64,000 nt of DNA from an uncultured Ruminococcus sp. (lineage in GTDB: Bacteria > Bacillota > Clostridia > Oscillospirales > Ruminococcaceae): positions 62,001-126,000 of the forward strand of contig CANQVA010000002.1 of NCBI GenBank assembly GCA_947627175.1, written 5' to 3'. Made by a program: the position numbers and the translations under genes. Below, piece by piece: positions 54,296 through 64,000 of this stretch (its first letter is position 1; every line of letters starts with the position of its first letter). The notes under the pieces are model-generated. The model saw nothing but the letters and a program-made list of their open reading frames with translations. It was not told the DNA's origin and searched no databases.

Positions 54296-54386
54296 TTTTC
54301 ATATCAAAAATGGACACGTTGAACAAGGAATGAAACATAAAAGTTTGTTTTATAACTTTTTATAAGTTTTCAATAACGGTAATAAT

Positions 54387-55094
54387 ATGGCGAATCAAAA
54401 AAGTTTGAAAGTTCTTATTGTAGACGATGATAAAAACATATGCGACTTGCTGAGGCTTTATCTCGAAAAGGATGGATATGGTGTAATTCTCTCTCACGAC
54501 GGAGCAGAAGCAGTTGTAAAATTCAATGCACTAAAACCCGATATTGTTCTGCTTGATATTATGCTTCCCGGCATGGACGGCTGGCAAGTCTGCCGTGAAA
54601 TAAGAAAAAAATCAAATGTCCCGATTATTATGATTACCGCAAAAGGAGAAACTATTGATAAAATCATAGGTCTTGACCTCGGAGCTGATGACTATATTGT
54701 AAAGCCGTTTGACGCAAAGGAAGTAATTGCACGTATAAACGCAGTTACAAGACGTGTCGGCACTACAAATACCGAACCTGAAATAAGAGAAGTGCATTAT
54801 GATAAACTATCAGTTAATATGACAAGATATGAACTCAAAGTAAACGGAAAAACCATTGATACCCCGCCTAAAGAACTTGAACTCCTTTATTATCTTACTT
54901 CAAATCCGAACAGAGTCTATACCCGTGACCAACTTCTTGACGAAGTATGGGGATTTGAATATTACGGAGATTCACGTACAATTGATGTTCATATAAAAAG
55001 ACTGCGTGAAAAACTCGCCAATGTTTCTGAAAAATGGGCTCTTGAAACTGTATGGGGAGTAGGATATAAATTCAAGGTTGAGGAAGATGAATAA
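54387..55094 (+). CDS. OmpR-family response regulator
   Basis: 235 residues. Receiver domain with VDDDKNICDLLRL, phospho-Asp in IVLLDIMLPGMDGWQ, Thr in MITAKG and Lys in IVKPFDAKE. The winged-helix half ends with GDSRTIDVHIKRLREKLA and WALETVWGVGYKFK. No good ribosome site precedes its ATG (only GGTAATAAT), which fits the idea that the TnpB insertion separated it from its original leader. It pairs with the histidine kinase 65 bases downstream. With HtrA behind it, it resembles envelope-stress systems such as CssRS. Confidence 0.92.
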   Translation: MANQKSLKVLIVDDDKNICDLLRLYLEKDGYGVILSHDGAEAVVKFNALKPDIVLLDIMLPGMDGWQVCREIRKKSNVPIIMITAKGETIDKIIGLDLGADDYIVKPFDAKEVIARINAVTRRVGTTNTEPEIREVHYDKLSVNMTRYELKVNGKTIDTPPKELELLYYLTSNPNRVYTRDQLLDEVWGFEYYGDSRTIDVHIKRLREKLANVSEKWALETVWGVGYKFKVEEDE

Positions 55095-55159
55095 TTTCCG
55101 AAAGAATAATCAGACGGGGGCTTCATTGTCCCCTGTTTTATTAAACAGAGGTGATTCTG

Positions 55160-56587
55160 TTGCATAGCAAAAATCCATATAACAGGCTGTTTCATTTTTC
55201 AACGTTCATGATAATATCAATTATTATATTTATCGGCGTTATAATTATAAGCGTAAGTTCATCAATTTATAAGCGTACAGAACTTGACAAACTGAAAACA
55301 GTCGGAAATCTTTTCATAAGCTGTATAAAAGAAAAATATAATAGTACAGGCAGTATAGAAAGTAAGTCTACAAAAAATTTTCATGGAATATTCATGGAAG
55401 AACACCAACTTATGATATATCTTTACGATGAAAACGGAAACTGTATATTTTCAGCAGACGACGAAAAAAACAATATGCCTATTCAAAGTGATATAAAATC
55501 ATATATTGATAAAAAAGAATATCTTGACTTTGATTCTGAAGGCATTTCAAAAAATGAACCACATCTACTTTATGGTAATCAGTTTCAAGTAAAATATCAG
55601 AGTAATGAACCGCATAAAATGTATGCGTTGATTTATGGCAGTACATATAATATAAGTCGGTTTACAATGGAAATATTTTTTATTTATTTACTGCTTTCAA
55701 TAGTCAGCATAATTTTTTCATGTTTGATTATGAAGAAAAAAGCTGAAAAATATGCCTCATATACAGATAATATGATAAGAATTATAAAACAATATTCTCA
55801 TGGTGATTTCTCTGAAAAAATTGTAGCCGATAATGACGGATTTTTCGGAGAAGCGGAAAAACATATAAATACACTTGCTGCAAACGTCGAAAAAAGCGAG
55901 GAAATGAGCAAGACTTTTATTGCAAATGTTTCACATGAACTCCGTACACCGATAACAACAATAGGCGGATTTGTTGACGGCATACTTGACGGCACTATTC
56001 CTAAAAATAAACGCAATGAATATCTTATTCTTGTTTCAAACGAAATACATCGTTTAAAAATATTGATAAGTTCAATGCTTAATATGAGCCGTTTTGAATC
56101 AGGTACACTAAAACCGAATTTCAAGGAAACAAATTTAACTGACCTTGTTATAAAAACTGTTTTCATGTTTGAAAAGAAAATTGAAGCAAAACATATTGAA
56201 ATAGAAGAACTTGACAGCGAAAGACTTGTTGCAGTCGTTGACCCTGACCTTATGCAACAGGTTATATATAATCTCATAGAAAACGCCGTCAAATTCGTAA
56301 ACGACGGAGGAAAAATTTCCTTTAAGTTTGAAAAAGAAAACGATATGTGCATTATCGGCATAAAAAATACTGGTGAGGGGCTGAAAGATTCTGAAATACC
56401 AAAGATATTTGACCGTTTCTATAAAACGGATTTTTCAAGAGGAAAAGATACAACGGGTCTTGGTCTTGGTCTTTCGATATCAAGGAAAATACTGCGTATA
56501 AACAACGGGCATATAGTTGTAAAAAGTGTATACGGAGAATATACCGAATTTCAGATACAAGTACCCGAAAAACAGAACAAATCATAA
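55160..56587 (+). CDS. Sensor histidine kinase
   Basis: 475 residues. Start taken at TTG 55160, six bases after GAGGTG; the track GTG is within this ribosome site. Two membrane segments (about 15-38 and about 170-190) enclose an extracellular sensor domain of about 130 residues. A HAMP-like segment follows, then HisKA with the phospho-His in FIANVSHELRTPITTIGG and an HATPase domain with LIENAVKFVND, IKNTGEGLKDS, FDRFYKTDFS and GLGLGLSIS. All catalytic boxes are present. The downstream htrA suggests the extracellular domain senses misfolded protein or wall damage. Confidence 0.92.
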   Translation: MHSKNPYNRLFHFSTFMIISIIIFIGVIIISVSSSIYKRTELDKLKTVGNLFISCIKEKYNSTGSIESKSTKNFHGIFMEEHQLMIYLYDENGNCIFSADDEKNNMPIQSDIKSYIDKKEYLDFDSEGISKNEPHLLYGNQFQVKYQSNEPHKMYALIYGSTYNISRFTMEIFFIYLLLSIVSIIFSCLIMKKKAEKYASYTDNMIRIIKQYSHGDFSEKIVADNDGFFGEAEKHINTLAANVEKSEEMSKTFIANVSHELRTPITTIGGFVDGILDGTIPKNKRNEYLILVSNEIHRLKILISSMLNMSRFESGTLKPNFKETNLTDLVIKTVFMFEKKIEAKHIEIEELDSERLVAVVDPDLMQQVIYNLIENAVKFVNDGGKISFKFEKENDMCIIGIKNTGEGLKDSEIPKIFDRFYKTDFSRGKDTTGLGLGLSISRKILRINNGHIVVKSVYGEYTEFQIQVPEKQNKS

Positions 56588-56624
56588 AAAATTATAATAA
56601 AGGATATATGCGAAAGGAGAACAA

Positions 56625-57992
56625 ATGGAAGAAAAAGAAAATTATATTCCCGAAAATGATACGGAGCAGAACAACGGCTATATACCAAAACATGAAAGGT
56701 ATAACGATGATTACGGTCATGAAGAAAAAACACCTGTTTATGATGAATTTATGTATAAGCCTGTAGGTTTTGAAGAAGAAAAGCCTGTTCCCCCTGTTCC
56801 CGACATAAGGAAACGAAAAAGCACAGGCGGTGAAAAGTTCATTATATTCCTGTTTATTATGATTATTCTTCTTTCAACGGCACTCGCCTTATATGGAATA
56901 GCAAATGATATATACAGGAGCAAGGATGTTATTGATAAAATTAAAACAACACAACACGTTGTACTCTATCAGGAGAAAAAACCGGAAGGTGCAAATGACC
57001 TGAGTAATTTCGTTGATGAAAACGGCAAATATACAATTGAAGGCGTTGCAGCAGCTGTAAAAGATTCTATTGTTGAAATCTACACTTACAGCGATTCTTC
57101 ACATAATGTTCTTTCGGGAACAGGTTCAGGCGTTGTCATGTCGGAAGATGGCTATATAGTAACAAATGCCCATGTTCTTCAGGCTGACGGCTATCACACT
57201 GTTCATACTGCTGACGGCAAAATATACGATGCAAAAATTATAGGCAGAGACTCAAAGACGGATATTGCCGTTATAAAAACAGAAAATGCAAATCTTGTAC
57301 CGGCTCTGTTCGGAAATTCAGATGAGGCGATTGTCGGCGAACAGGTTATTGCAGTAGGAAACCCCGCAGGACTTTCAAATACCGTTACAGACGGCATTAT
57401 TTCAGCTGTAAACCGTAAAATCCGCAGTGATTCAACGGGATTTGAAATGGACTGTATACAGACAAATGCCGACATAAGCCCCGGAAATTCAGGCGGTGCG
57501 TTGGTGAATATGTACGGTCAGGTTATAGGAATAACCTCATCAAAATATGTAAGCTCCAGTTTTGAGGGTCTTGGTTTTGCCATAACAATAAATGAAGCTA
57601 TGCCTGTTATTGAAGAACTTATAGACAACGGCTATATTTCGGGACGTTTCAGAATAGGTATACAGCTTATTGACATGGATTCCCCTGAAAAGCTGATACT
57701 TATTGAACAGGAATTAGGTTTTGAACTTCCTGAAGGTTTTGAGGGAATTTATATAGATACTATAAGTGAGGACTGCGACATTGCAAAAACCAAACTTAAA
57801 CCCGGTGATTTCATTACAGAAATAGACGGCACATCCGTCAAAACATATGACGAACTCTATGACGCTATAAGCAGTAAATACGGAGCAGGTGACAAAGTAC
57901 CTGCTAAGTGTGCAAACGTAAGCAAGAACGGAAAAATAACATATTATGATATAGAATTTAAACTTATGGAAGATACTTCGGGAGATTATTGA
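56625..57992 (+). CDS. HtrA/DegP-like serine protease with PDZ domain
   Basis: 455 residues. A polar N-terminus (about 1-70) precedes one membrane segment (about 73-95); the protease lies outside the cell. The triad is His in YIVTNAHVLQAD, Asp in SKTDIAVIK and Ser in DISPGNSGGALVNM. A C-terminal PDZ domain (about 340-450) includes KLKPGDFITEIDGTSVKTYDEL. AAAGGAG lies six bases before the ATG, 37 bases after the kinase gene. HtrA removes or refolds damaged secreted proteins, and the two-component pair in front probably controls it. Confidence 0.94.
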   Translation: MEEKENYIPENDTEQNNGYIPKHERYNDDYGHEEKTPVYDEFMYKPVGFEEEKPVPPVPDIRKRKSTGGEKFIIFLFIMIILLSTALALYGIANDIYRSKDVIDKIKTTQHVVLYQEKKPEGANDLSNFVDENGKYTIEGVAAAVKDSIVEIYTYSDSSHNVLSGTGSGVVMSEDGYIVTNAHVLQADGYHTVHTADGKIYDAKIIGRDSKTDIAVIKTENANLVPALFGNSDEAIVGEQVIAVGNPAGLSNTVTDGIISAVNRKIRSDSTGFEMDCIQTNADISPGNSGGALVNMYGQVIGITSSKYVSSSFEGLGFAITINEAMPVIEELIDNGYISGRFRIGIQLIDMDSPEKLILIEQELGFELPEGFEGIYIDTISEDCDIAKTKLKPGDFITEIDGTSVKTYDELYDAISSKYGAGDKVPAKCANVSKNGKITYYDIEFKLMEDTSGDY

Positions 57993-57994
57993 TT

Positions 57995-58315
57995 ATGAAA
58001 AAAATAAAAATCTTACAGGCTCTGATTTTTACTGTTGTGCTTTTACTCAGTATAATATCATTCTTTGTACTGCCAAACAGCGTGGCAGTACAATGGAATT
58101 CAGAAGGTGCAAGCAACCATATTTCAAAGGCAATTGCTATATCAATCCCTGTTATTATAAGTCTGTTTGGAATAGTCTCATGGAAATATTCTTCTATACG
58201 ATATAATGCCAATATTGAAGCATCAAAGAAACTACAGACAATTCATTCAGTAATATGGGGAATTGTTTCCTGTACAGGCGTTATTATAAATATTATATTT
58301 ATGATAATGAACTGA
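57995..58315 (+). CDS. Small DUF1648-type (SdpI N-terminal-like) membrane protein
   Basis: 106 residues from the ATG at 57995; the TTG at 57989 is an alternative. Three membrane segments. SFFVLPNSVAVQWNSEGASN is the DUF1648 core (the P-x-x-x-x-HW-type motif, here VQWN), the region found at the N-terminus of SdpI immunity and sensor proteins. Starts two bases after htrA. It may report envelope stress or immunity against a membrane toxin. Confidence 0.78.
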   Translation: MKKIKILQALIFTVVLLLSIISFFVLPNSVAVQWNSEGASNHISKAIAISIPVIISLFGIVSWKYSSIRYNANIEASKKLQTIHSVIWGIVSCTGVIINIIFMIMN

Positions 58316-58321
58316 AAATAT

Positions 58322-58720
58322 TTATTCCATATAGTTTTTCGGACGTTTTGAATTAACACCCGTCACTCCTCCTGCTCCTCCCGACAGAACAAGCAGGAGG
58401 AGCTTTTTTATACCTGTTATTTCTCCGAGAAAAATAACTCCCAATATTGCCATAACTGTATAAATAATAACTCCGCACATAACGCCCTCTGCAATGCCAC
58501 GTTTACGCCTGTATTTTCCGCATATATAAGTTGCCGAATATGTCCCCGCACATATCGCAACTACCGAAAAAACAGATGATACTTTCATATCTCCGAGAAC
58601 ATAGTACATTATTACTGACAATAACACAGCAAACAAAAATATAAATGTAATACCTATAAGAACTGATAAAGTTATACTTAACAGACTGTTTGTCCATACG
58701 CTTTTACGGTGACGGTGCAT
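58322..58720 (-). CDS. TIGR04086-type four-pass membrane protein
   Basis: 132 residues with four membrane segments; a basic N-terminus (MHRHRKSVWTNSLLS) precedes the first. The end GGAGGVTGVNSKRPKN and the general plan match the TIGR04086 family, common in Firmicutes near yajC, function unknown. Its ribosome site GGAGG is 7 bases from the ATG and lies in the 3' arm of a hairpin. Downstream of yajC on the same strand. Confidence 0.8.
   Translation of the reverse strand: MHRHRKSVWTNSLLSITLSVLIGITFIFLFAVLLSVIMYYVLGDMKVSSVFSVVAICAGTYSATYICGKYRRKRGIAEGVMCGVIIYTVMAILGVIFLGEITGIKKLLLLVLSGGAGGVTGVNSKRPKNYME
58366..58409 (+). terminator. Plus-strand terminator inside the opposing gene
   Basis: CTCCTCCTGCT and AGCAGGAGGAG form an 11-base-pair GC-rich stem followed by CTTTTTTA. 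It would end the HtrA operon although it lies within the 3' coding part of the minus-strand gene. Confidence 0.75.
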
Positions 58721-58727
58721 AGAAAAA

Positions 58728-58768
58728 CCTCCGCATAAAAGAATTGTTCAAACAATTCTATGCAGAGG
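58728..58768 (-). promoter_or_regulatory. Hairpin that hides the ribosome site of the gene after yajC
   Basis: Minus strand: CCTC and GCATAGAATTGT pair with ACAATTCT, ATGC and GAGG; GGAGG then runs into TTTTTCT and the ATG. The layout can act both as a terminator of yajC and as a block of translation of the next gene. Confidence 0.55.
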
Positions 58769-58777
58769 CATATATTA

Positions 58778-59317
58778 TTATTCCTCATCGGATTTTTTCT
58801 TTTTCTTCTTATTATTTGATTTCTTTTCAGGTTCGTCCTCAACAATTGCCGCCGCTGCAAGTCCTGCATCTGTCTTTTTGGCAGAAGCGGCTTTTGCTGC
58901 TTTTACTCGTTCCTGAGCGGTAACGTTTTCAGTTATAGCCCATGTCTTTATTCTCAGCTTATGTCTTGCACCGCCTGTTTCAATAACAACAGTGTCTTCT
59001 CCTGTTGATACAACAATTCCTACAATACCGCCGCCTGTTACAATTTCGTCGCCGACCTGTAAGCTGTTCTGCATATCCTTTAGTTCCTGTTCACGCTTTT
59101 TCTGCGGTCTGATAGCTACAAAATAAAGCAGGACGAACATTATTATAAGAGGAAAAATAAGTGTCCAGAAAACAGAACCCGTAGGAGCAGCAGCCGAATT
59201 TGCAGCCGTTGTTGCTGCACTCTCTTCACCGTCTGCAAATGCTGTCATAGCAAATGCCGACATTGAATATAATAAGGCTGATGTCGCTGTAAGTAAACCC
59301 GTTAATTTTTTCTTCAT
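58778..59317 (-). CDS. yajC: Preprotein translocase subunit YajC, extended form
   Basis: 179 residues from the ATG at 59317 (GGAGAG about 8 bases upstream). The core (about 57-140) is YajC: IFPLIIMFVLLYFVAIRPQK, then MQNSLQVGDEIVTGGGIVGI. It is nearly twice the usual length: an added N-terminal signal-like segment ending in AFADGEES and a Lys/Ala/Glu-rich C-terminal tail (KKSNNKKKKKKSDEE). YajC joins SecDF at the translocon. It is first in a small minus-strand operon. Confidence 0.92.
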   Translation of the reverse strand: MKKKLTGLLTATSALLYSMSAFAMTAFADGEESAATTAANSAAAPTGSVFWTLIFPLIIMFVLLYFVAIRPQKKREQELKDMQNSLQVGDEIVTGGGIVGIVVSTGEDTVVIETGGARHKLRIKTWAITENVTAQERVKAAKAASAKKTDAGLAAAAIVEDEPEKKSNNKKKKKKSDEE

Positions 59318-59372
59318 AATATATCTCTCCATTCTGCCGAACATCGACGGCGTTCAATTAAATATTATGAAT

Positions 59373-59401
59373 ATTATACCATAGAATGTTAATAAAGTCA
59401 A
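59373..59401 (-). promoter_or_regulatory. Promoter of yajC
   Basis: Minus strand TTGACT, 17 bases, TATAAT. The rest of the 300-base gap up to groES is AT-rich and holds only the groESL promoter and operator. Confidence 0.75.
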
Positions 59402-59528
59402 TAGCATTATATTTTTCATACAAATTATTTTTTAATTATACTTTTAGAATAAAAAAACAATTTTTTTCCACAAAATCAGAATATTATTATGCATATCACT
59501 GTTTTTTGTGAAAGTTTTGCGAATACTC

Positions 59529-59556
59529 TTGATTTATTGAAAAAAGGTGGTAAAAT
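59529..59556 (+). promoter_or_regulatory. groESL promoter (approximate)
   Basis: TTGATT and TAAAAT 16 bases apart, immediately before the CIRCE element. Confidence 0.5.
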
Positions 59557-59560
59557 ATAA

Positions 59561-59587
59561 TTAGCACTCAAACAAAGAGAGTGCTAA
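59561..59587. promoter_or_regulatory. CIRCE operator (HrcA site) of groESL
   Basis: TTAGCACTC, 9 bases, GAGTGCTAA: a perfect match to the CIRCE consensus. It places groESL under the HrcA heat-shock repressor. Confidence 0.97.
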
Positions 59588-59893
<306 letters not shown>

Positions 59894-59923
59894 TTCCTGT
59901 TCATTTTTTTAAAAGGAGAATGA

Positions 59924-61552
<1,629 letters not shown>

Positions 61553-61565
61553 TAATATGAAATTA

Positions 61566-61595
61566 AACGTCCTGAGAAATCAGGGCGTTTTTTTA
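61566..61595 (+). terminator. Terminator of groESL
   Basis: ACGTCCTGA and TCAGGGCGT pair (one G-U) around GAAA, followed by a T run. Confidence 0.85.
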
Positions 61596-61624
61596 TTGAC
61601 ATTTCCGAAATTCAGTATTATAAT
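61596..61624 (+). promoter_or_regulatory. Promoter of the gene after groEL
   Basis: TTGACA, 17 bases, TATAAT, starting in the groESL terminator tail. Confidence 0.75.
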
Positions 61625-61647
61625 TATCAGTGAACGGAGGTATAATT

Positions 61648-62142
61648 ATGGAAAAAATACAAGTCAATCATTCACCCGCTTCTTATGCAAAGAAATTTGC
61701 AATAACTTTTTTATTTTTATGGGTAATCTTTACACTTATTGTAATAAATACAAAATACAATATTTTGTTGTCATCAGGATTTTTTTTTATTATTATCGGA
61801 ATTGCCATTTATATTGATTACAAAAAAACAACTGTTGAATACGATACAGAAAAAATTAAATGGAAATGGCTGTGTTTTGAATATACAGTTAATTTTAAAG
61901 ATATGACTTCTTTTTACTACACGATAATTTCAGAAAGAACACGGGGCGGATATGTCCGTCATTTTGAAATATGTTTCATTGTAAAAAACAATGAATTTAA
62001 ACTTAATGACCTTATAAAAACAGAGGACATTGAAAACAGCATCAACGGAACTCCCGATAATATACAGCTTATGAAATTATTTAAATTCATTGAAAATATC
62101 TGTCCCGAAAAATCAGAGGGCTTTAAACGTACTGAAAACTGA
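61648..62142 (+). CDS. Unknown two-pass membrane protein
   Basis: 164 residues from the ATG at 61648 (GGAGGT upstream). Two adjacent hydrophobic segments (about 18-38 and 43-62) are followed by a cytoplasmic domain of about 100 residues that resembles a PH-like (bPH) fold: TVEYDTEKIKWKWLCFEYTV, then MTSFYYTIISERTRGGYV. Family not recognised. Single gene, convergent with rplQ. Confidence 0.7.
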   Translation: MEKIQVNHSPASYAKKFAITFLFLWVIFTLIVINTKYNILLSSGFFFIIIGIAIYIDYKKTTVEYDTEKIKWKWLCFEYTVNFKDMTSFYYTIISERTRGGYVRHFEICFIVKNNEFKLNDLIKTEDIENSINGTPDNIQLMKLFKFIENICPEKSEGFKRTEN

Positions 62143-62146
62143 TACA

Positions 62147-62177
62147 CAAAAAAACCGTTCCCCTTTCGGAGAACGGT
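62147..62177 (-). terminator. Terminator of the rpsD-rpoA-rplQ operon
   Basis: Minus strand ACCGTTC and GAACGGT arms with a 10-base loop, followed by seven T. Confidence 0.85.
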
Positions 62178-62198
62178 CATATTATTTATATCTGCCAA

Positions 62199-62540
62199 TT
62201 AAACGAGCTTGATAATAGCCATTTCAGCAGCGTCACCACGGCGAGGACCGATTTTTACAATCTGTGTGTAACCGCCGTTTCTGTCTGCATATTTAGGTGA
62301 AATCTCATCAAAAAGTTTCTTTGCAACTGATTCCTTTGTAACATATGCAAATACCTGACGCTTGGAGTGCAGATCATTATTTTTACCGATAGTAATCATC
62401 TTTTCTGCTACAGCACGAACTTCCTTTGCTCTTGTAACGGTTGTTTCAATCTGACCGTTTTCAAGAAGGAAAGTTACCATGCCTCTGAGCATTGCCTTTC
62501 TATGGTCAGATGTTCTGCCCAGCTTTCTTGTACCCGGCAT
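62199..62540 (-). CDS. rplQ: 50S ribosomal protein L17
   Basis: 113 residues. [20 protein letters not shown] is the L17 N-terminal signature; [11 protein letters not shown]-type ending appears as [17 protein letters not shown]. Binds 23S rRNA near the exit tunnel. Last gene of the S4-RNA polymerase alpha-L17 operon, followed by a terminator. Confidence 0.97.
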   Translation of the reverse strand: MPGTRKLGRTSDHRKAMLRGMVTFLLENGQIETTVTRAKEVRAVAEKMITIGKNNDLHSKRQVFAYVTKESVAKKLFDEISPKYADRNGGYTQIVKIGPRRGDAAEMAIIKLV

Positions 62541-62587
62541 TTAATTCACTCCTTTTCATACAATGCATAAACGCAAATTTTATGGTT

Positions 62588-63556
62588 TTATTCTTCTTCT
62601 GAGGAAAGGTCAAAGCCAAGTGACTGGAGCTTTTCCTTAACCTCGTCAAAGGATTTCTTTCCAAGGTTTCTAACCTTCATCATTTCTTCCTCAGACTTGT
62701 TAATCAAGTCGTCTACGGTATTGATTCCGGCACGTTTCAGACAATTGAAAGAACGTACCGACAAGTCCAAATCCTCAATAGTCATTTCAAGAATTTTTTC
62801 TTTGCCCTTTTCATCTTTTTCAACAAGAACTTCAGCAAGTCCTGCATCTTCAGAAAGGTCAATGAACAGTTTAAGATGTTCGTTAAGGAGATTGGCAGCT
62901 TGTGACAACGCCTCTTTAGCGGATACTGTACCATCTGTCCATACTTCCATAGTCAATTTGTCATAGTCAGTAACCTGACCAAGACGAGTATCTTCTACAG
63001 TGTAATTTACTTTAAGAACAGGAGTATAGATACTGTCAACGGCGATTACATCAACGGGGAGATTCGGATTTTCCTTTTTATTACGTTCAGCGGAAACATA
63101 TCCCCTGCCCCTGTCGATAGTAATTTCCATGTACAGTTTAGCGTCCTTTCCCAGTGTTGCAATATGCATACCAGGGTCAAGAATGTCAACTTCAGAATCG
63201 GTTTTTATATCACCTGCTGTTATTTCACATTCTCCTTCTGCCTCTATATATACTGTCTTTGGACCCTCTCCGTAGAGTTTAGCCGTCAATCCCTTAATAC
63301 TGAGGATTATTTCCGTAACGTCCTCTTTAACGCCCGGAATTGTTGACAATTCATGGTGAACTGTACCGTTCTTGCCCGAAAGCTTCACAGAAGTTACAGC
63401 CACACCCGGAAGTGAGGAGAGCAGCACACGTCTGAGGCTGTTTCCAAGTGTTATACCGTATCCACGCTCCAGCGGTGCTAAAACGAATTTGCCGTATTTG
63501 CCGTCACTTCTAAGCTCGACAATTTCGATATCAGGCTTATTGATTTTCTCCAGCAT
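62588..63556 (-). CDS. rpoA: RNA polymerase alpha subunit
   Basis: 322 residues. N-terminal dimerisation domain with [20 protein letters not shown] and [16 protein letters not shown]-terminal domain (about 250-315) with [19 protein letters not shown] and [16 protein letters not shown], which contacts UP elements and activators. Starts RNA polymerase assembly. Operon order rpsD-rpoA-rplQ as in most Firmicutes. Confidence 0.97.
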   Translation of the reverse strand: MLEKINKPDIEIVELRSDGKYGKFVLAPLERGYGITLGNSLRRVLLSSLPGVAVTSVKLSGKNGTVHHELSTIPGVKEDVTEIILSIKGLTAKLYGEGPKTVYIEAEGECEITAGDIKTDSEVDILDPGMHIATLGKDAKLYMEITIDRGRGYVSAERNKKENPNLPVDVIAVDSIYTPVLKVNYTVEDTRLGQVTDYDKLTMEVWTDGTVSAKEALSQAANLLNEHLKLFIDLSEDAGLAEVLVEKDEKGKEKILEMTIEDLDLSVRSFNCLKRAGINTVDDLINKSEEEMMKVRNLGKKSFDEVKEKLQSLGFDLSSEEE

Positions 63557-63614
63557 AAAAACCCTCCTATTTCACAATAACTGTTAATTTTGAGTGATTC
63601 AAGCAATATGAATA

Positions 63615-64000
63615 TTACTTTGAGTACAACTCAACGATAAGGTGTGTAGCAACCTCATAGTCAATATCCTCTGCTGAGGGAAGACGGTTTACAGTTGCAG
63701 AAAAATCATCTTTATTTGCGTCAAGCCAAATCGGAACAAGTCTGTCCTTTGTTTCTTCAACTGTAGCCTTGAACTTTTCGGATGTTCTGTCTTTTTCACG
63801 GAGAGCAATAACATCTCCTACCTTTACTCTGTATGAAGGAATATTTACCTTCTTGCCGTTTACTGTATAGTGGCTGTGAACAACAAGCTGTCTTGCTTCA
63901 CGTCTTGTAAGTGCAAGACCCATTCTGTAAACAACACTGTCAAGTCTTGATTCAAGGCAGGTAATAAGGTTATCACCTGTCTTTCCTTCCATTTTGGACG
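63615..64000 (-). CDS. rpsD: 30S ribosomal protein S4, 5' part missing
   Basis: Runs off the right edge; 128 C-terminal residues are visible. LESRLDSVVYRMGLALTRRE and ARQLVVHSHYTVNGKKVNIP are the S4 RNA-binding domain, and the ending MATHLIVELYSK-type tail matches (here VATHLIVELYSK). The Met at 63992 in the ORF track is internal: the frame stays open to the window end. S4 starts 30S assembly and represses its operon in many bacteria. Confidence 0.95.
   Translation of the reverse strand, partial: SKMEGKTGDNLITCLESRLDSVVYRMGLALTRREARQLVVHSHYTVNGKKVNIPSYRVKVGDVIALREKDRTSEKFKATVEETKDRLVPIWLDANKDDFSATVNRLPSAEDIDYEVATHLIVELYSK

Larger units (their letters stand above)
53044..54310 (+). mobile_element. 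TnpB-only IS200/IS605-type element (boundaries approximate)
   Basis: A single tnpB gene with a structured 3' region and no tnpA transposase in the window. The right end probably lies beyond the TTCG hairpin region at about 54230-54290; the left end is not determined. It interrupts the space between a consensus promoter and the response regulator-kinase-HtrA operon. Confidence 0.6.

Noticed and set aside
53044-54310. Complete IS605 with tnpA
   Set aside because: No Y1 transposase ORF on either strand near tnpB.

Overview
The window reads as chromosome of a low-GC Gram-positive anaerobe of the Ruminococcus / Oscillospiraceae type, close in style to cellulosome-forming rumen or gut ruminococci. 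Evidence: AT-rich genes, strong AGGAGG-type ribosome sites, a perfect CIRCE element before groESL, a sepF-ylmH-divIVA-ileS-lspA-rluD cluster, a transketolase split into two subunits, and four secreted proteins with dockerin modules (two pectate-lyase-type proteins, a GH26 mannanase, and one protein with an internal dockerin). The species is an inference; no rRNA is present.

Layout. 1-8.7 kb: cell division and housekeeping genes (3' end of sepF, ylmH, divIVA, ileS, lspA, rluD-like, HAD phosphatase, split transketolase). 8.8-16.7 kb: a VanY-like wall protein, an oligopeptide-binding lipoprotein, an AraC regulator, a large unknown membrane-anchored protein, and a PhoP/PhoR-like two-component pair. 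16.8-25 kb: a dockerin pectate lyase, a zinc-ribbon membrane protein, a Fur regulator with its own operator, an SH3/Asn-repeat protein, a cation antiporter with a small C39-like protein, a ParB-like-motif protein and tRNA-Thr. 25-37.7 kb: tyrS, a surface-glycan operon (GT-C-like protein, FAD oxidoreductase, GtrA), a 1300-residue two-module pectate lyase, an orphan HipA-like kinase, tRNA-Gln and a lipid kinase. 37.8-49.2 kb: a surface island with a choline-binding-repeat/transglutaminase protein, a Thr-rich lipoprotein, an MBOAT plus AlgJ-like O-acetylation pair, a dockerin-SH3 protein, a lipoprotein-type penicillin-binding protein and a mannanase. 49.2-58.7 kb: a CPBP protease, a GGDEF protein, a RING-like membrane protein, a TnpB element, and a response regulator-kinase-HtrA operon. 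58.7-64 kb: yajC, groESL, and the end of the ribosomal operon (rpsD-rpoA-rplQ).

How the genes fit together. Much of the accessory content concerns the cell surface: pectin and mannan breakdown by dockerin enzymes, surface-glycan building and O-acetylation, wall binding, and envelope-stress sensing. Many secreted proteins share poly-Thr linkers made of ACA/ACT codons.

The most interesting signals are: the operon coupling polysaccharide O-acetylation to a dockerin-SH3 protein and a lipid-anchored PBP; a TnpB gene with all visible catalytic residues sitting between a consensus promoter and an envelope-stress operon; a Fur box before fur whose 12-base core recurs in the divergent gene's leader; several hairpins that touch ribosome sites (ileS, the SH3 gene, the gene after yajC); and a strong plus-strand terminator inside a minus-strand gene. 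Promoters read by eye nearly all have 17-base spacers. Several genes appear to start at TTG six or seven bases after a GAGGTG-type ribosome site.
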